Shown here piece after piece: positions 8,667 through 19,768 of a DNA stretch of 44,689 bases; the stretch's first letter is position 1, and each line of letters begins with the position of its first letter. Location of the stretch: assembly GCA_900316255.1 (NCBI GenBank), contig ONCI01000004.1, positions 1 through 44,689 of the forward strand, given 5' to 3'. Below the pieces are notes generated by a model. That model did not search any database. It was given only the letters and a program-made list of their open reading frames with translations, and had not been told where the DNA came from. The stretch comes from an uncultured Eubacteriales bacterium (GTDB lineage: Bacteria; Bacillota; Clostridia; Oscillospirales; Oscillospiraceae). Made by a program: the position numbers and the translations under genes.

Positions 8667-9383
8667 ATGGATGAAAAGATCATGCAGCTCAAAAACTGGA
8701 TCGCCGAGAGCGACAATATCGTTTTCTTTGGCGGCGCGGGCGTCAGCACGGAAAGCGGTATCCCGGATTTTCGCAGTGTGGACGGACTCTATAACCAAAA
8801 ATGGAAATACCCGCCCGAGACCATTTTGAGCCACAGCTTTTTTGAGCGCTATCCCGAGGAATACTATCGCTTCCACCGGGCAAAGCTTGTCATCGACGGC
8901 GTTCAGCCCAACCGCGCCCACAGGCGTCTCGCTCAACTGGAGCAGGAGGGAAAGCTCAGGGCCGTCATCACCCAGAATATCGACGGGCTGCATCAGGCTG
9001 CCGGCAGCAAAAAGGTGCTGGAGCTGCACGGCAGTATCCTGCGCGCCTACTGCTCCCGCTGCCGCAAGCCCTTCTCCGCGGAGGAGATGAACCACGGCGA
9101 GGGCGTTCCCCGCTGCAGCTGCGGCGGCGTCATCCGGCCTGACATCGTGCTCTATGAGGAGCCTCTGGATCAGGATATCCTTTCCGAGGCGGTCCATTAC
9201 ATCCGCCAGGCGGATATCATGATCATCGGCGGCACTTCCTTGAATGTTTACCCTGCGGCGGGGCTCATCAACTACTATCGCGGCAGCAAGCTTGTCCTGG
9301 TCAATCGCAGCGCCACACCCTATGACAGCTATGCGGACCTTGTGATCCACGCCAATATCGGAGATGTATTCAGTCAGATCTGA
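8667..9383 (+). CDS. cobB: NAD-dependent protein deacylase, sirtuin (Sir2/CobB) family
   Basis: This 238-residue protein removes acyl groups from lysines using NAD. The NAD-binding GAGVSTESGIPDFR lies at 23-36 and TQNIDGLH at 102-109, followed by the catalytic H121 in ELHG. Zinc cysteines are at 129, 132, 150 and 152, the last pair unusually close (CSC). An ATG seven codons earlier (8646) exists but would lie almost on the transcription start and has no ribosome site, whereas AAGGATGGG precedes 8667. tmk follows after 12 bases. Confidence 0.92.
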   Translation: MDEKIMQLKNWIAESDNIVFFGGAGVSTESGIPDFRSVDGLYNQKWKYPPETILSHSFFERYPEEYYRFHRAKLVIDGVQPNRAHRRLAQLEQEGKLRAVITQNIDGLHQAAGSKKVLELHGSILRAYCSRCRKPFSAEEMNHGEGVPRCSCGGVIRPDIVLYEEPLDQDILSEAVHYIRQADIMIIGGTSLNVYPAAGLINYYRGSKLVLVNRSATPYDSYADLVIHANIGDVFSQI

Positions 9384-9395
9384 GAGGACAGAAGC

Positions 9396-10067
9396 ATGAA
9401 CAAAGGAAAACTGATCGTCCTGGAGGGCATTGACGGCAGCGGCAAATCGGCCCAGTTCCGCCGCCTCTGCGCCAGACTGGAAAAGGACGGAATCGACTAT
9501 AATCATATTGTTTTTCCCCGCTATGACCAGGACAGCAGCGCCCTGATCCGCATGTACCTTGCCGGTGAATTCGGCACCCACCCCGATGATGTGAACGCCT
9601 ATACCGCGTCCACCTTCTTTGCGGTGGATCGTTTTGCCTCTTACAAAAAGGACTGGGGTTCCACCTATGAGAGCGGGGGACTCTTCCTCTCCGACCGCTA
9701 CACCACCTCCAACGCGGTGCACCAGGGCTCGAAGCTAGCAGACGCGGAACTGCCCGACTTTTTCCGCTGGCTCAGCGATCTGGAATATGAAAAGATGGGC
9801 CTGCCCAGGCCGGATCTTGTGATCTACCTGGATGTGGACATCGAGACCTCCTTGGCCCGCATGCGCAGGCGGGAGGCCAAAAACCACACCCATGCGGATA
9901 TCCACGAGCAGGACATCGAATATCTGCGCCGCTGCCTCCGAACGGCCGAGCATGCTGCGGAGTTCTTCGGCTGGACCAGGATCCCCTTCATGAAAGACGG
10001 TATGGAGCGGGATGTGGACGAGAAAAACGAGGAGATCTACCGGATCCTCCGCGCCGCGATCCAATAA
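9396..10067 (+). CDS. tmk: Thymidylate kinase
   Basis: This 223-residue P-loop kinase phosphorylates dTMP to dTDP for DNA synthesis. The P-loop GIDGSGKS is at 11-18, the dTMP-site DRY is at 100-102, and ARMRRREAKNHTHADIHEQD contains the lid region. Length is in the normal range. It shares a transcript with the sirtuin gene. It ends at the foot of a hairpin that terminates the opposite small gene. Confidence 0.93.
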   Translation: MNKGKLIVLEGIDGSGKSAQFRRLCARLEKDGIDYNHIVFPRYDQDSSALIRMYLAGEFGTHPDDVNAYTASTFFAVDRFASYKKDWGSTYESGGLFLSDRYTTSNAVHQGSKLADAELPDFFRWLSDLEYEKMGLPRPDLVIYLDVDIETSLARMRRREAKNHTHADIHEQDIEYLRRCLRTAEHAAEFFGWTRIPFMKDGMERDVDEKNEEIYRILRAAIQ

Positions 10068-10089
10068 AAATGGGCCTCCGAAGAGGCCC
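10063..10089 (-). terminator. Terminator of the small leftward Gly/Cys gene
   Basis: GGGCCTC/GAGGCCC (10072-10078 and 10083-10089) forms a tetraloop hairpin. On the minus strand it runs into ATTTTTATT; on the plus strand it lacks a T-tail, so it primarily serves the leftward gene. Confidence 0.75.
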
Positions 10090-10110
10090 GGGAGCTATCT
10101 GTGCTTTGGA

Positions 10111-10251
10111 TCAGTTGCAGCCGCAGCCACAGCCGCAGCCGTTGTTGTTTTCGCAGCCGCAGCCGCAGCCGAATCCGCTGCCGCCCCAACCGAAAAGCAG
10201 GATGATCAGAATGATGATCCAGACGCCGTTATTGCAATTGTTGCAGAACAT
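10111..10251 (-). CDS. 46-residue Gly/Cys-repeat small protein
   Basis: This is a small gene that ordinary gene calling could miss. The peptide begins MFCNNCNNGVW, has a hydrophobic run of about ten Ile/Leu/Phe residues, then a glycine-rich turn, a GCGCGCGC-type repeat, E-N-N-N, and a second GCGCGCGC repeat ending in CN. Evidence for a real gene: AAAGGAAG five bases before the ATG, a terminator directly after the stop, and patterned amino-acid composition. Small Cys/Gly-repeat proteins with one hydrophobic segment occur in sporulating Firmicutes, for example among coat and YjcZ-like peptides, but I cannot place this one in a family. Metal binding or disulfide cross-linking is plausible, not shown. 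Confidence 0.65.
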   Translation of the reverse strand: MFCNNCNNGVWIIILIILLFGWGGSGFGCGCGCENNNGCGCGCGCN

Positions 10252-10326
10252 AGCTGCTTCCTTTCTCCGCATTTCAAGAATACGCAGCCGCCATGCGGAC
10301 CCGGCGGCGCGTTAAGTCAGAATCCG

Positions 10327-10348
10327 GAACGGCGGTTTTCCGCCGTTC
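10327..10348. repeat. Perfect 22-base palindrome upstream of mltG
   Basis: GAACGGCGG-TTTT-CCGCCGTTC forms a nine-pair hairpin without an adjacent T tract. It sits in the 161-base gap between the divergent small Gly/Cys gene and mltG, so it could be an operator or an mRNA hairpin. Nothing else stands out in this gap; no convincing promoter was found. Confidence 0.4.
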
Positions 10349-10412
10349 AGACCATCCTATGCAGCCAGATGCGCTGCGGTTACCCTTTCAAATGACCACC
10401 AGGAGGTTCCTG

Positions 10413-11732
10413 ATGAACGAAGATTTCGATAAACAGTATGAACTGTATGAGGGGAGTGTCCAGTCTCGACCCGAGGAGAAAAGCTCTGCCTCTCCCCAAA
10501 GCAGCCGGAAGACGAAAAACCCGGTGGACCGTCTGCTGCTGAACAAAAGCCGCGGCCAGGCTGCCAATTACACCGGTGACGCCGAATCCGAGCGGGATTA
10601 CCGCCCCATCCGGCAGAGCCATGAATATCGCTCGGGCTGCCTGGGCGGCGTGATGTACTTCCTTTTCATCATCTGTCTCAGTCTGGTTCTGGCTTGTCTG
10701 GGCTGGATGGCCGCCAGTGATATGCTTGCGCTGAACAAAAAGACGGTTACGGCTACCGTGTCTTTGCCCATGAATATCTTTGAGTATGAGACCGTTGCCA
10801 AATACGATGAAGACGGCAACCCCGACGGGACCAAGCGGGTTGCTCATGCGGATATGGACTATGTGGCGGACGTGCTGAAAGACGCCGGCCTCATTGAGTA
10901 CAAATGGCTCTTCAACGCTTTCTGCAAGTTTTCCCACGCGGATACCAAGCTTGCTCCTGGGGAATATGAGCTGCACTCCACCTATGACTACCGTGCGCTG
11001 ATCCAGCATATGACGCCTTATTCCGGCGGCGCGCTCACCGTGAAGGTCACCTTCCCCGAAGGCCTCAACATGCGGCAGATGTTCCTGCTGCTGGAGGAGA
11101 ACGGCGTCAGTGATTTTGACGAGCTGATGGACGCGGCTGCCACTTATAAGTTCAAATACAGCTTCCTGGAGGATCTTGACGGCGGCGACGCCAGCCGTCT
11201 GGAGGGCTACCTGTTCCCGGACACCTATGAGTTCTATGTGAACATGCAGCCTGCCAGCGCCATCAACAAGTTCCTGGAGACCTTCCACTACGTCTTTAAC
11301 GACGATCTGCAGGTCCAGCTGGAAAACAGCGGTATGGACATTCGGGATGTGGTGACCATTGCCTCCATGATCGAAAAGGAAGCCGCCAATGACGAGGAAC
11401 GGCCCCTGATCGCCTCTGTCATCATGAACCGTATGAATACCGGGATGCCTCTCGGCATTGACGCCACCATTCTCTATGTGCATCCGGAGCACGAGGGAGC
11501 TCCCACCGCCGCCATGCTGGCGGAAGACAGTCCCTATAACACCCGTGATCGGGTTGGCCTGCCGCCTACGCCCATCTGCAGCCCGGGCCTCGCATCCATC
11601 AAGGCAGCGCTGAACCCTGCCAGCACCAGTTATTATTACTACGCTTTGGATGAGGAGACCGGAACGCATCGCTTCTTCATCAACAGCTATGAATTTGACG
11701 AGTTCGTCGCATCCCAGGGCTATGGCGCGTAA
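10413..11732 (+). CDS. mltG: Endolytic transglycosylase MltG
   Basis: This 439-residue membrane-anchored enzyme cuts nascent peptidoglycan strands. A charged cytoplasmic N-terminus of about 78 residues precedes one membrane helix (79-100). The YceG/MltG domain includes VTFPEGLNMRQM, EGYLFPDTY at 264-272, and the catalytic glutamate region ASMIEKEA at 317-324, with E321 probably corresponding to the catalytic Glu, then LPPTPICSPG near the end. The start at 10413 was chosen for AGGAGG six bases upstream; the frame is open 120 bases further but without a ribosome site. The stop overlaps the U32 gene by 11 bases. Confidence 0.93.
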   Translation: MNEDFDKQYELYEGSVQSRPEEKSSASPQSSRKTKNPVDRLLLNKSRGQAANYTGDAESERDYRPIRQSHEYRSGCLGGVMYFLFIICLSLVLACLGWMAASDMLALNKKTVTATVSLPMNIFEYETVAKYDEDGNPDGTKRVAHADMDYVADVLKDAGLIEYKWLFNAFCKFSHADTKLAPGEYELHSTYDYRALIQHMTPYSGGALTVKVTFPEGLNMRQMFLLLEENGVSDFDELMDAAATYKFKYSFLEDLDGGDASRLEGYLFPDTYEFYVNMQPASAINKFLETFHYVFNDDLQVQLENSGMDIRDVVTIASMIEKEAANDEERPLIASVIMNRMNTGMPLGIDATILYVHPEHEGAPTAAMLAEDSPYNTRDRVGLPPTPICSPGLASIKAALNPASTSYYYYALDEETGTHRFFINSYEFDEFVASQGYGA

Positions 11733-12942
11733 GGCGGAACTGCTGTCCCCGGCCGGCGACCGGGAGCGATTGAAAATGGCCATCTTATACGGTGCTGACG
11801 CGGTCTATCTCGCCGGACACCGCTTCGGCATGCGCTCCAGTGTTGTGAATTTTTCCGATGAGGATCTTCGCTGGGCTGTTTCGTACGCGCATGCAAGAGA
11901 CGTCAAAATCTATGTGACCTGCAACACCCTTCCCAGGGAGGAGGAGCTGCGGGAGCTGCCAGGATATCTGGAATTCCTGCAGGATGCGGGCGTGGATGCA
12001 CTGATCATTGCGGATCTTGGCGTGCTGGAGCTTGCCAAGCGTCATGCCCCCAGGGTCGCCAGACACGTCAGCACGCAATTTGGCGTCATCAACAGCGCAA
12101 CCGCCAACGCCCTGTACGTCCTCGGCGCCGATACGGTGGTGCTGGCACGGGAGACACCGCTGGAGGATATCCGCAAGATCCGGGCCAACACCCCGGAAGA
12201 GCTTCGCATCGAGGCCTTCGTCCACGGCGCCATGTGCGTCAGCTTTTCCGGGCGCTGCCTGCTCTCCAATTATCTCACCGGGAGGGACGCCAACCGGGGC
12301 CAGTGCGCCCAGCCCTGCCGCTGGAAGTATCATCTGGTGGAGGAGACCCGTCCGGGGCAGTATTTCGAGATCAGCGAGGATGGCGGCACCTTTATCATGA
12401 ACTCCCGGGATATGCGCATGATCGAGCATTTGCCCGAGCTTCTTGATGCAGGCGTCAGCAGCCTGAAGATCGAAGGACGGATGAAGTCCGCCTATTATAC
12501 CGCCGTGGTCACCAATGCCTATCGGCATGCGCTGGATGAAGCATTGGCAGGAAAGCCACTGGACCCCCTTTGGATCGACGAGACGGATAAAATCAGCCAC
12601 CGCCCCTATACTACAGGCTTTTACTTTGACCAGCCCGGCGAGAGCTATGACAAGGTCACCTATTCCTCCGACGCGTCCGTTGCCGCTGTGGTTGAGGAAT
12701 GCAGTGGGGACGCTTGGGCCACGCTCACCATGCGCAACAAGATCGCCCCGGGAGACGCGCTGGAGCTGCTGCTTCCGGAGGGGGCGCCCATTCCGTTCAC
12801 GGCAGGGGAGCTTTTTGATGAGGAAGGTATGCCGCTGACTGAAACGAAGCTTGTGATGATGCGATATCGCATGAAGCTGCCGATGCAGGCTCCCGCTTTG
12901 TCGATCGTACGGAAGATCACCCGGGAGGACGCCTCGGCATGA
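11722..12942 (+). CDS. U32-family protein (peptidase U32 / TrhP-like)
   Basis: This 406-residue protein begins ELLSPAGDRERLKMAILYGADAVYL, the standard U32 N-terminus. The family signature EAFVHGAMCVSFSGRCLLS is at 164-182. C172, C179, C195 and C199 match the four cysteines that hold an iron-sulfur cluster in characterised relatives. Once called collagenases, relatives such as TrhP/RlhA and UbiU/V are now known as hydroxylation enzymes; TrhP acts with prephenate on tRNA wobble uridine. The position after mltG and next to alaS echoes the Bacillus mltG-trhP neighbourhood, so a tRNA-modification role is favoured. It starts inside mltG; the ribosome site is weak, suggesting coupling. Confidence 0.85.
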   Translation: MARKAELLSPAGDRERLKMAILYGADAVYLAGHRFGMRSSVVNFSDEDLRWAVSYAHARDVKIYVTCNTLPREEELRELPGYLEFLQDAGVDALIIADLGVLELAKRHAPRVARHVSTQFGVINSATANALYVLGADTVVLARETPLEDIRKIRANTPEELRIEAFVHGAMCVSFSGRCLLSNYLTGRDANRGQCAQPCRWKYHLVEETRPGQYFEISEDGGTFIMNSRDMRMIEHLPELLDAGVSSLKIEGRMKSAYYTAVVTNAYRHALDEALAGKPLDPLWIDETDKISHRPYTTGFYFDQPGESYDKVTYSSDASVAAVVEECSGDAWATLTMRNKIAPGDALELLLPEGAPIPFTAGELFDEEGMPLTETKLVMMRYRMKLPMQAPALSIVRKITREDASA

Positions 12943-13136
12943 CGGATCCCTTTTGCTGTGAAGAGATGCGATATCATTTGACCTATCGCTGTCCGGAGCA
13001 CGAGGATCCCTTTGCCTGCCCGGATCATGTCATGATTTATTCCGATGAAATGCAGGCCTATGGGATCCCAATCCATGACGGCGGACGGGCTTTCATTCGC
13101 ATCCGGTATTGCCCGTGGTGCGGCAGAAAACTGTGA
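12939..13136 (+). CDS. Small Cys-rich zinc-ribbon-like protein (DUF6980-like)
   Basis: This 65-residue protein has CC at 6-7, C18 followed by PEHEDPFACPDH, the stretch YGIPIHDGGRAFIRI, and a terminal CPWCG at 58-62. This pattern matches a family of short proteins of unknown function with paired cysteine knuckles; zinc binding is likely. Its start overlaps the U32 stop (ATGA), so it is translated with it. It is separated from alaS by a promoter and T-box. Confidence 0.75.
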   Translation: MTDPFCCEEMRYHLTYRCPEHEDPFACPDHVMIYSDEMQAYGIPIHDGGRAFIRIRYCPWCGRKL

Positions 13137-13142
13137 TTTTCC

Positions 13143-13170
13143 TTGACAATTCAGGCATTTATGGTATAGT
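13143..13170 (+). promoter_or_regulatory. Promoter of the alaS T-box unit
   Basis: TTGACA (13143-13148) and TATAGT (13165-13170) have a 16-base spacer, putting the start near 13177, just before Stem I. Confidence 0.75.
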
Positions 13171-13176
13171 TACATC

Positions 13177-13380
13177 GGCATTGACGAAACGAGCCGGATT
13201 CAGGCATTTCAGAGAGAGATCGGGTGGTGCGAGATCTTATGCTTTCCCCGGCGGCCACTTCGGAGCCACCCCGGGACGACCGGGGCGTAAGCCCGCGTTA
13301 AGGGCGCTGAGAGGCCGCGTAAGCGGCGAATCAGGGTGGTACCGCGAACAACAATTCGCCCCTGTTCGTATTTTTATTTG
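13177..13380 (+). promoter_or_regulatory. T-box leader, alanine-specific
   Basis: The T-box core AGGGTGGTACCGCG is at 13333-13346. CAGGG at its 5' side can pair with CCCTG at 13360-13364 as antiterminator. The competing stem GGCGAAT/ATTCGCC (13325-13331 with 13354-13360) is followed by a T-rich run. In Stem I, CGAA pairs with TTCG and GCCGG with CCGGC, leaving a loop whose 3' strand GGCCAC holds GCC (13254-13256), an alanine codon, as the likely specifier. The distal AGAGAG and GGTGGTGCGAG blocks are typical of Stem I. alaS follows directly. Confidence 0.88.
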
Positions 13381-13397
13381 AGAGGATAAACAAACTC

Positions 13398-16034
<2,637 letters not shown>

Positions 16035-16046
16035 GGAGGAGATCGT

Positions 16047-16391
16047 ATGGATAAGGATTGTCTGTTTTGCAGGATCATTGCCGGGGAGATCCCCAGCAGC
16101 AAGGTCTATGAGGACGAGTATGTTTTTGCCTTCCGGGATATCAATCCTCAGGCGCCGGTGCACATCCTTGTTGTTCCCAAGAAGCACATCTGCTGTGCAC
16201 GTGGCATCCGGGAGGAGAACTCTGTTTATGTTGCCAAGTGCTTTGAAGCTATTGCCAAGATCGCCAAGCAGGAGGGGCTGATGAACGGCTTCCGCGTCAT
16301 CAACAACTGCGGCGAGGACGGCGGTCAGACTGTGATGCATCTCCACTTCCATCTGATCGGCGGCGTAAAGCTCAGCGAAAAGATCCTCTGA
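16047..16391 (+). CDS. HIT-family nucleotide-binding hydrolase
   Basis: This 114-residue protein has the histidine triad HLHFHLIGG with H98, H100 and H102, where the middle-to-last histidines catalyse nucleotide-phosphoramidate or dinucleotide hydrolysis. C5 and C8 in DCLFC are the usual HinT-like N-terminal zinc ligands. AAGGAGGAG precedes the ATG. It is probably co-transcribed with alaS, which could be functional since HinT-type enzymes hydrolyse aminoacyl-AMP by-products of synthetases (established for HINT enzymes; inferred here). Confidence 0.92.
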   Translation: MDKDCLFCRIIAGEIPSSKVYEDEYVFAFRDINPQAPVHILVVPKKHICCARGIREENSVYVAKCFEAIAKIAKQEGLMNGFRVINNCGEDGGQTVMHLHFHLIGGVKLSEKIL

Positions 16392-16403
16392 TCCAGCAAT
16401 ACA

Positions 16404-16436
16404 AAAACCGCAGAGATCCCTCTCTGCGGTTTTTTC
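16404..16436 (+). terminator. Terminator after the alaS-HIT unit
   Basis: AACCGCAGAGA/TCTCTGCGGTT (16406-16416 and 16421-16431) is an 11-pair stem with a TCCC loop followed by a run of T's. comEC begins only 20 bases later, so comEC has no room for its own promoter after it. Confidence 0.9.
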
Positions 16437-16455
16437 GAAAGTGTGGTGAGCGCTC

Positions 16456-18720
16456 ATGCGCAAGCTGGCGATCGCATGCTTCAATTTTTCCGCTGCTGTT
16501 TTCCTTTCCTGCTATCTTCTGCGCGCAGGCGCCCTTCCCTGGCTTGCTGCGGGCTTTGCGCTTTGCGGCCTGCTGCTCTTCTTCTCCGGGCAGCGTTGGC
16601 TGCGGGGTTTTGTGATTTCCGCTTTTGCGCTTGCTTTTGGCTTTTTGCTTTTTTTCCTGCATGCGCGGCTCACGCTCGTTCCCGCGCTTTCTTTGGACGG
16701 AGAGACCCTGGTCATTCGGGGAGAAGTCTGTGCCTATCCGCAGATCTATGACGACTACGCCAGAGTGGAGCTCCGTCTTGACGGGGTGGATCTTCCCAGG
16801 GGGAAGCTCGTCCTCTACGCGGACGGAGATGCGCTCTCCGTGTTTTCTCCCGGTGATATGCTTTGCTGCACCGCCCGTATGAAACGAGCGGATGAGCGTT
16901 ATGGAGAGCGCTACGATTCCTATCTTGCCAGAGGCGTCTATCTGACGGGAAGTGCCAAATCAGAACCGGAACGGATCCCGGGAGAACCCGGACTTCGTTA
17001 TTATCCCCTATATCTGCAAAGACAGATCGCTTTTCAGGTCGATCGGCTTTTCCCCGCGGATACCGCAGCCTTTATGAAATCCCTTATGCTGGGTGACAAG
17101 CAGGATCTCTATCAGGATCAAAGCCTGTATCTCGCCATGAACCGGGCGGGCTTCCTGCACGTCGTTGCGGTTTCCGGCATGCACATCGCCTTTCTGGTTG
17201 GCCTTCTGCAGCTGCTCCTCGGCAAGACCCGTTCCTCCTCACTTTTCTGTCTGGGACTTGTGTGGCTTTTTGTCTGCATCACCGGTGCGCCGGCCTCTGC
17301 GGTCAGGGCCGCTGTGATGCAAAGCTTTTTGCTCGTCGCGCCCATGGTCAATCGGGAAAACGACCCGATCACATCGTTGTCGGCGGCCCTGGCCTTGATC
17401 CTGCTGGCAAACCCCTATGCTGCCGGCAGTGTGGGTCTCCAACTCTCATTTTCCGCAATGGCCGGGATCCTCTTTCTTTCCGAACCCCTTAACAGCGGCC
17501 TTTCCGGTCTCTTGCCTGATCATTGGACTGAGCGGCTGCGCGCTCCGATTTCCACCACCGCAAGTTCCCTTGCGGTACTGGCTTTTTCCGCGCCGCTCAT
17601 GGTGCTGCATTTTCACGCGCTTTCTCTTCTTTCCCCCGTCACCAATGTATTGGGCCTTTGGGCAGTTTCACTTTGCTTCGGAGGCGGATATCTGAGCTGT
17701 TTGCTTGGCGTGATTTTTCAGCCTCTCGGAACCGCTGCCGCCTGGCTTGTATCCTGGCTTGCCCGGTATCTTTTCCTTGTGGCAAGGGGCGTGTCTTCAC
17801 TCTCCTTTGCCATGCTTTATCTTCGCTCTCTGCCCTCCTATCTCTGGGTGCTTCTTGTCTATGCGCTGGTGCTGCTCTTTGCCTGCAGCAGGCTCAGGGC
17901 CTGGCTCCGCTTTCTTCTTCCGACGCTGCTTGCCGTGGGGATGCTTTCGCTCCTGCTGCTGTCGACCCGGAATCTTTATGACCGCTCCCGCGGCGTCATG
18001 ACCGCGGTGGACGTTGGTCAGGGACAGAGCCTTGTACTCATGCAGGGGGAGCAGACCCTCGTCATCGACTGCGGGAGCATCTATACCCTGGATAACGCCG
18101 GCGAGCGGACCGGATCCTATCTGATCTCCAGCGGACGCAGGCAGATTGACGTGCTGCTTCTGACCCATCTTCACGCCGATCACTGCAACGGTGTCACCAT
18201 GCTGATGGATATGCTGCCGGTCCGGCAACTGATCCTTCCCGCTGACGTGGAGGATGAGGATGGCCTGCTGGATGAGATCCTGGAGGCAGCGGAAGCTCGC
18301 GGCACGTCTGTAAGCTATGTCTCTTGTGACGAAGAACGAGATTTTGGCGCGATACACGCCAGACTCTTTGCTCCCGCCGGACAGGGAGACGCCAATGAAC
18401 GCTGCATGATGGGGGTCTACTCCATCGGCACCTATGATATGCTTGTAACGGGTGACGCCCCGAAGGCGGCGGAAAAGGACCTTCTGACCAGATACCCGCT
18501 CCGGGATCTGGAGCTTCTGATCGTGGGCCATCACGGCTCCCGCTACTCCAGCTCCGGTGAGCTTCTCAACAGTATTGGCGCTGACACGGCTGTGATCAGC
18601 GTCGGTTATAACACTTTTGGGCACCCGACCTACGAAACGCTGGAAAGGCTTGCAGCCTACGGATATCACATCTATCGAACCGACTTAAACGGAAGCGTTG
18701 AGATCTTTTTGGGAAACTGA
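16456..18720 (+). CDS. comEC: DNA-uptake channel protein ComEC/Rec2
   Basis: This 754-residue membrane protein moves single-stranded DNA across the membrane during transformation. It has several hydrophobic helices in the first 60 residues, then an OB-like soluble part with GETLVIRGEV, then the competence domain with FLHVVAVSGMHIAFLVGLL and QLSFSAMAGILFL. The C-terminal metallo-beta-lactamase-like domain carries the metal motif THLHADH (H571, H573, D575, H576) and GHHGSRYSSS. All the usual parts are present, so it looks functional. The ribosome site GGTGAG is weak. holA starts two bases after the stop. Together with comF at 33563 it hints at competence or relics of it. Confidence 0.93.
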   Translation: MRKLAIACFNFSAAVFLSCYLLRAGALPWLAAGFALCGLLLFFSGQRWLRGFVISAFALAFGFLLFFLHARLTLVPALSLDGETLVIRGEVCAYPQIYDDYARVELRLDGVDLPRGKLVLYADGDALSVFSPGDMLCCTARMKRADERYGERYDSYLARGVYLTGSAKSEPERIPGEPGLRYYPLYLQRQIAFQVDRLFPADTAAFMKSLMLGDKQDLYQDQSLYLAMNRAGFLHVVAVSGMHIAFLVGLLQLLLGKTRSSSLFCLGLVWLFVCITGAPASAVRAAVMQSFLLVAPMVNRENDPITSLSAALALILLANPYAAGSVGLQLSFSAMAGILFLSEPLNSGLSGLLPDHWTERLRAPISTTASSLAVLAFSAPLMVLHFHALSLLSPVTNVLGLWAVSLCFGGGYLSCLLGVIFQPLGTAAAWLVSWLARYLFLVARGVSSLSFAMLYLRSLPSYLWVLLVYALVLLFACSRLRAWLRFLLPTLLAVGMLSLLLLSTRNLYDRSRGVMTAVDVGQGQSLVLMQGEQTLVIDCGSIYTLDNAGERTGSYLISSGRRQIDVLLLTHLHADHCNGVTMLMDMLPVRQLILPADVEDEDGLLDEILEAAEARGTSVSYVSCDEERDFGAIHARLFAPAGQGDANERCMMGVYSIGTYDMLVTGDAPKAAEKDLLTRYPLRDLELLIVGHHGSRYSSSGELLNSIGADTAVISVGYNTFGHPTYETLERLAAYGYHIYRTDLNGSVEIFLGN

Positions 18721-18721
18721 T

Positions 18722-19768
18722 ATGGCGAAAAAGAACGAAGAAAAATTCAATTACAAAGCCGTCGTGCGAAAGCTGAAAGAAAACGGACCGCAGAACCTGT
18801 ATCTGCTCTGGGGCCCGGAGGATTATCTGCGGGAGTATTTCCTGTCGGAGATCAAAGGCCTCTGCCTCCCGGACGGGGACGACAGCTTCAGCTACAAGCG
18901 GATGAATGGCCCGGACCTGGATGCAGTCGAACTGCAGCAGGCGGTGGACGCCATCCCGTTCCTCTCGGAACGGAGTCTTGTGGAAGTCCGGGGCGTGGAT
19001 CTGAACCGACTGAAGGACGCGGATGCCGTAATCAAGGTCCTGGCAGATATCCCCGACTATTGTACGGTGGTTTTCGTCCAGGGGACGGATTTTGAGCCGG
19101 ACGGACGTCTGAAGCAGATCAAGAAACTGCGCGCCATCGCGGAAGAGATCGAATTTACCCAGCAGCAGCAAAATGAACTGACAAAGTGGATCGCAAAGCG
19201 CTTCGCCGCCCTGGGAAAAAGCATCGAATTCGACGCTTCCCAGCGTCTCATCTTTATCAGCGGAGATCTGATGAACCGCCTGATCCCGGAGATCGATAAG
19301 ATCGCGGCCTACGCAAAAGGGGAGCGAGTCACTGTTTCTGACGTGGAAGCTGTCGCACATCATATTCCTGAAGCGGTCATTTTCACCATGACCGATCAGA
19401 TCTCCCAAAAGAGTCTCAATAATGCGCTGGCCACACTGTCAGAGCTTCTTTCCGATAAGAATAACGAGCCGATTGCCATGCTGGGCATGCTTGGCCTGCA
19501 GATGAGAAGACTCTATGCCGCCAAACTCGCGCAGGCACAGAATCTGGGCGCAGCCTATGTAAAGGAAGTGAGCGGCTGCAAGTATGATTTCCAGGTCACA
19601 AAGCTTATGCAGGCCGCAAGAGGCTATAGCCTGCCCCAGCTGAAAAAGGCAGTGGAACTCTGCGCCGAAACGGACTATCGTCTGAAAAGCAGCGGAGGAG
19701 ACGATCGGGATATTTTCAAGGAACTGGTCGTTCGGATCGCAGCGGGGGAGAACGATGGTCAGGATTGA
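18722..19768 (+). CDS. holA: DNA polymerase III delta subunit
   Basis: This 348-residue clamp-loader subunit opens the beta sliding clamp. It shows the N-terminal pattern NLYLLWGPEDYLREYFLSEIK, which is the degenerate P-loop region of delta, followed by PFLSERSLVEVRGVD and, in the lid region, KWIAKRFAALGKSIEFDASQRLIFISGDLMNRLIPEIDK. The C-terminal helical collar includes MLGMLGLQMRRLYAAK. Its location next to comEC is classic in Firmicutes. The start follows the comEC stop by one base, and the end overlaps rnmV by 14 bases, so the three genes are one operon. Confidence 0.93.
   Translation: MAKKNEEKFNYKAVVRKLKENGPQNLYLLWGPEDYLREYFLSEIKGLCLPDGDDSFSYKRMNGPDLDAVELQQAVDAIPFLSERSLVEVRGVDLNRLKDADAVIKVLADIPDYCTVVFVQGTDFEPDGRLKQIKKLRAIAEEIEFTQQQQNELTKWIAKRFAALGKSIEFDASQRLIFISGDLMNRLIPEIDKIAAYAKGERVTVSDVEAVAHHIPEAVIFTMTDQISQKSLNNALATLSELLSDKNNEPIAMLGMLGLQMRRLYAAKLAQAQNLGAAYVKEVSGCKYDFQVTKLMQAARGYSLPQLKKAVELCAETDYRLKSSGGDDRDIFKELVVRIAAGENDGQD

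Noticed and set aside
10293-10412. Longer mltG start at 10293
   Set aside because: It crosses a palindrome and lacks a ribosome site; AGGAGG precedes 10413 and the extra residues have no family match.
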